Source: JBCDAP01 sp038747915
GTDB lineage: Bacteria; Planctomycetota; Phycisphaerae; Phycisphaerales; UBA1924
Assembly (NCBI GenBank): GCA_038747915.1
Contig: JBCDJJ010000085.1
Span: 1-15,454, forward strand
Direction of reading: 5' to 3'
DNA: 15,454 nucleotides
Made by a program: the position numbers and the translations under genes. Positions 13,778 through 15,454 of the stretch are shown piece after piece; the stretch's first letter is position 1; each line of letters starts with the position of its first letter. Under the pieces are notes generated by a model, which was not told the DNA's origin, searched no databases, and saw only the letters and a list, made by a program, of their open reading frames with translations.

Positions 13778-15454
13778 TCAGGTCGACTCGGCACCGGCCT
13801 CGGCGGCTTCCGTCTCGGGAGCCGCTGACTCGTCGCTCTCGCGCGACGCGGCGAGCTTGGCCTCACGTGCCGCCTTCTTCGCATCCTCGATCGCTTGATC
13901 GAATTCCGAAGCGAACGCGAGCTCGTTGAGCACCTCTTCGTCGTCGTCACCGGTGGGCAGCGGCAGCGTGCCCTCGTACGTCACAGTGATCTTGTTCTTG
14001 CCCTCGAAGTCGCCCGAGAGCAGACGCTCCGAGAGCGGGTCTTCGACGTAGGTGCTGATCGCGCGGCGCAGCGGGCGGGCACCGAAGTCGGGGTTGTAGC
14101 CCCTCTCGATCAGGAAGTCTTTGGCGTTCTGATCGAAGTGCAGCACCCAGCCCTGCTCGTCGATCCGCTTGCGCAGCTTCTCGGTCTCGTAGTCGACGAT
14201 GACATCGAGATCCTTCTTGAGCAGCGGTCGGAAGACGATCGTGTCATCAAGACGGTTGATGAACTCGGGGCGGAAGAACCGCTCGATCTCCTTCATCAAG
14301 ATGCTCTTGATGTTCTTGAAGTCTTCCTCGGTCTCGTTCCGCGAATCGCGCGTCGAGAAGCCGAAGCCGCCGCCACCCTTGATCAGGTCGGCCCCGATGT
14401 TCGAGGTCATAATCAGGATGGTGTTGCGGAAATCGACGTTGCGGCCGAACGAGTCGACGAGCCGGCCTTCCTCCATGATCTGGAGGAGCATGTTGAAGAC
14501 ATCCGGGTGAGCCTTCTCGACCTCGTCGAGCAGGATCACCGCGTAAGGCCGCCGCCGCACCTTCTCGGTGAGCTGGCCACCCTCTTCGTAGCCGACGTAG
14601 CCGGGAGGTGCGCCGACGAGGCGGGAGACATTGTGCTTCTCCATGTAGTCGGACATGTCAAGGGCGAGGAGCGCTTCCTCGTCTCCGAACATGAACTCGG
14701 CGAGCGCCTTGGAGAGCAGCGTCTTGCCCACGCCCGACGGGCCGACGAACAGGAAGCTGCCCATCGGTCGCCGCGGATCCTTCAGACCGGCGCGGGCGCG
14801 GCGGATCGCCTTGGACACGCTCTTGATCGCCTCGTCCTGCGAGACGACGGCCTTGTGCAGCTCTTCCTCGAGCTTGAGCAGGCGGGCGGCCTCCTCCTTC
14901 TCGAGGCGGGTCAGCGGGACGCCGGTCATCTTCGAGACGACCTCGGCGATCACCTCTTCGTCGACGGTGCCCTGGGCTTCCTTGCTCTTCTCGCGCCACT
15001 CCTGCTGCACCTGCTCCTTCTCCTTGCGGAGCTTCTCAGCGGTGTCGCGGAGTTCAGCGGCCTTCTCGTAGTCGGCGTTCTTGACCGCCTCGTCCTTCTG
15101 GACCGAGAGCCGTTCGATCTCGGCCTCGAGATCGGCCAGATTCGGCGGCTTGGTCATGGTCTTGAGACGAACGCGGGCGCCGGCCTCGTCGATCACGTCG
15201 ATTGACTTGTCCGGCTGCACGCGGCCGGTGATGTACCGGCTCGAGAGCTCGACCGCGGCCTCGACCGCGTCGTCGGTGATCTGCACGCGGTGGTGCTGCT
15301 CGTACTTGTCGCGCAGGCCCTTGAGGATCTGCACGGTCTGATCGCTCGTCGGCGGGTCGACCGTGATCGACTGGAAGCGGCGGGCGAGCGCCGCATCCTT
15401 CTCGATGTACTTGCGGTACTCGTCGAACGTCGTGGCGCCGATGCACTGGATCTC
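13778..15454 (-). CDS. clpC: ATP-dependent unfoldase ClpC (5' end outside window)
   Basis: This is the AAA+ chaperone that unfolds substrates and feeds them to ClpP in the cytosol. The window holds the last 558 residues; the N-domain and D1 Walker A lie beyond the right edge. The first visible residues, EIQCIGATTFDEYRKYIEKDAALARRFQSI, are the end of D1 with its arginine finger. A UVR-like segment (about 108-137 of the visible part, DYEKAAELRD) lies between the ATPase domains and marks ClpC rather than ClpB. D2 follows with Walker A GPSGVGKT (238-245), pore-loop GAPPGYVGYEEGG, Walker B VILLDEVEKAHPDV (306-319), sensor ILIMTSNIGA and sensor 2 GARPLRRAI. GGGGFGFS stands where the ClpP-binding loop is expected. 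The C-terminal 60 residues are an A/E/S-rich, probably disordered tail, longer than usual. No clpP or McsA/McsB gene is in the window. Confidence 0.95.
   Translation of the reverse strand, partial: EIQCIGATTFDEYRKYIEKDAALARRFQSITVDPPTSDQTVQILKGLRDKYEQHHRVQITDDAVEAAVELSSRYITGRVQPDKSIDVIDEAGARVRLKTMTKPPNLADLEAEIERLSVQKDEAVKNADYEKAAELRDTAEKLRKEKEQVQQEWREKSKEAQGTVDEEVIAEVVSKMTGVPLTRLEKEEAARLLKLEEELHKAVVSQDEAIKSVSKAIRRARAGLKDPRRPMGSFLFVGPSGVGKTLLSKALAEFMFGDEEALLALDMSDYMEKHNVSRLVGAPPGYVGYEEGGQLTEKVRRRPYAVILLDEVEKAHPDVFNMLLQIMEEGRLVDSFGRNVDFRNTILIMTSNIGADLIKGGGGFGFSTRDSRNETEEDFKNIKSILMKEIERFFRPEFINRLDDTIVFRPLLKKDLDVIVDYETEKLRKRIDEQGWVLHFDQNAKDFLIERGYNPDFGARPLRRAISTYVEDPLSERLLSGDFEGKNKITVTYEGTLPLPTGDDDEEVLNELAFASEFDQAIEDAKKAAREAKLAASRESDESAAPETEAAEAGAEST

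Overview
The window looks like chromosomal DNA from a high-GC planctomycete, most likely of the Phycisphaerae. Support comes from the PEP-CTERM-like exported protein with a PAPG-type C-terminus, the short palindromic repeats whose translations read like 'GTGVSPV', weak use of Shine-Dalgarno sites, and a mix of ClpC, DnaB and LolD-type ABC genes. The assignment is an inference from sequence style; no rRNA or other taxonomic marker is present.

Left part (1-2733): a non-coding stretch with three palindromic structures, then pdxH (minus strand) diverging from dnaB (plus strand). The 144-base divergent gap carries two DnaA-box-like sequences in inverted orientation. Next (2734-4504): an eight-copy heptamer tract with two inverted copies just after dnaB, a family 2 glycosyltransferase interrupted in frame by about 54 residues encoded by a palindromic element, and a small secreted PEP-CTERM-like protein.

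Centre (4585-9063): a tRNA-Ile(GAU), then a 1245-residue protein with a CHAT caspase-like protease domain, a STAND/NB-ARC-type NTPase and about eight TPRs. It is coupled by an ATGA overlap to a 159-residue protein of unknown function. This two-gene unit is the most interesting item. Its layout (protease effector, NTP switch, repeat sensor, small partner) is that of NLR-like conflict systems. The sensor part has clearly lower GC than the rest of the gene.

Right part (9176-13684): a tightly overlapping three-gene operon of an ABC ATPase, a two-module FtsX-like permease and an exported AttH/CrtC-type lipocalin-like protein, probably working together in moving lipid or lipoprotein out of the inner membrane. 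It converges on clpC (minus strand, 5' end outside the window). The gap between them holds a paired palindromic repeat that could serve both strands as a terminator.
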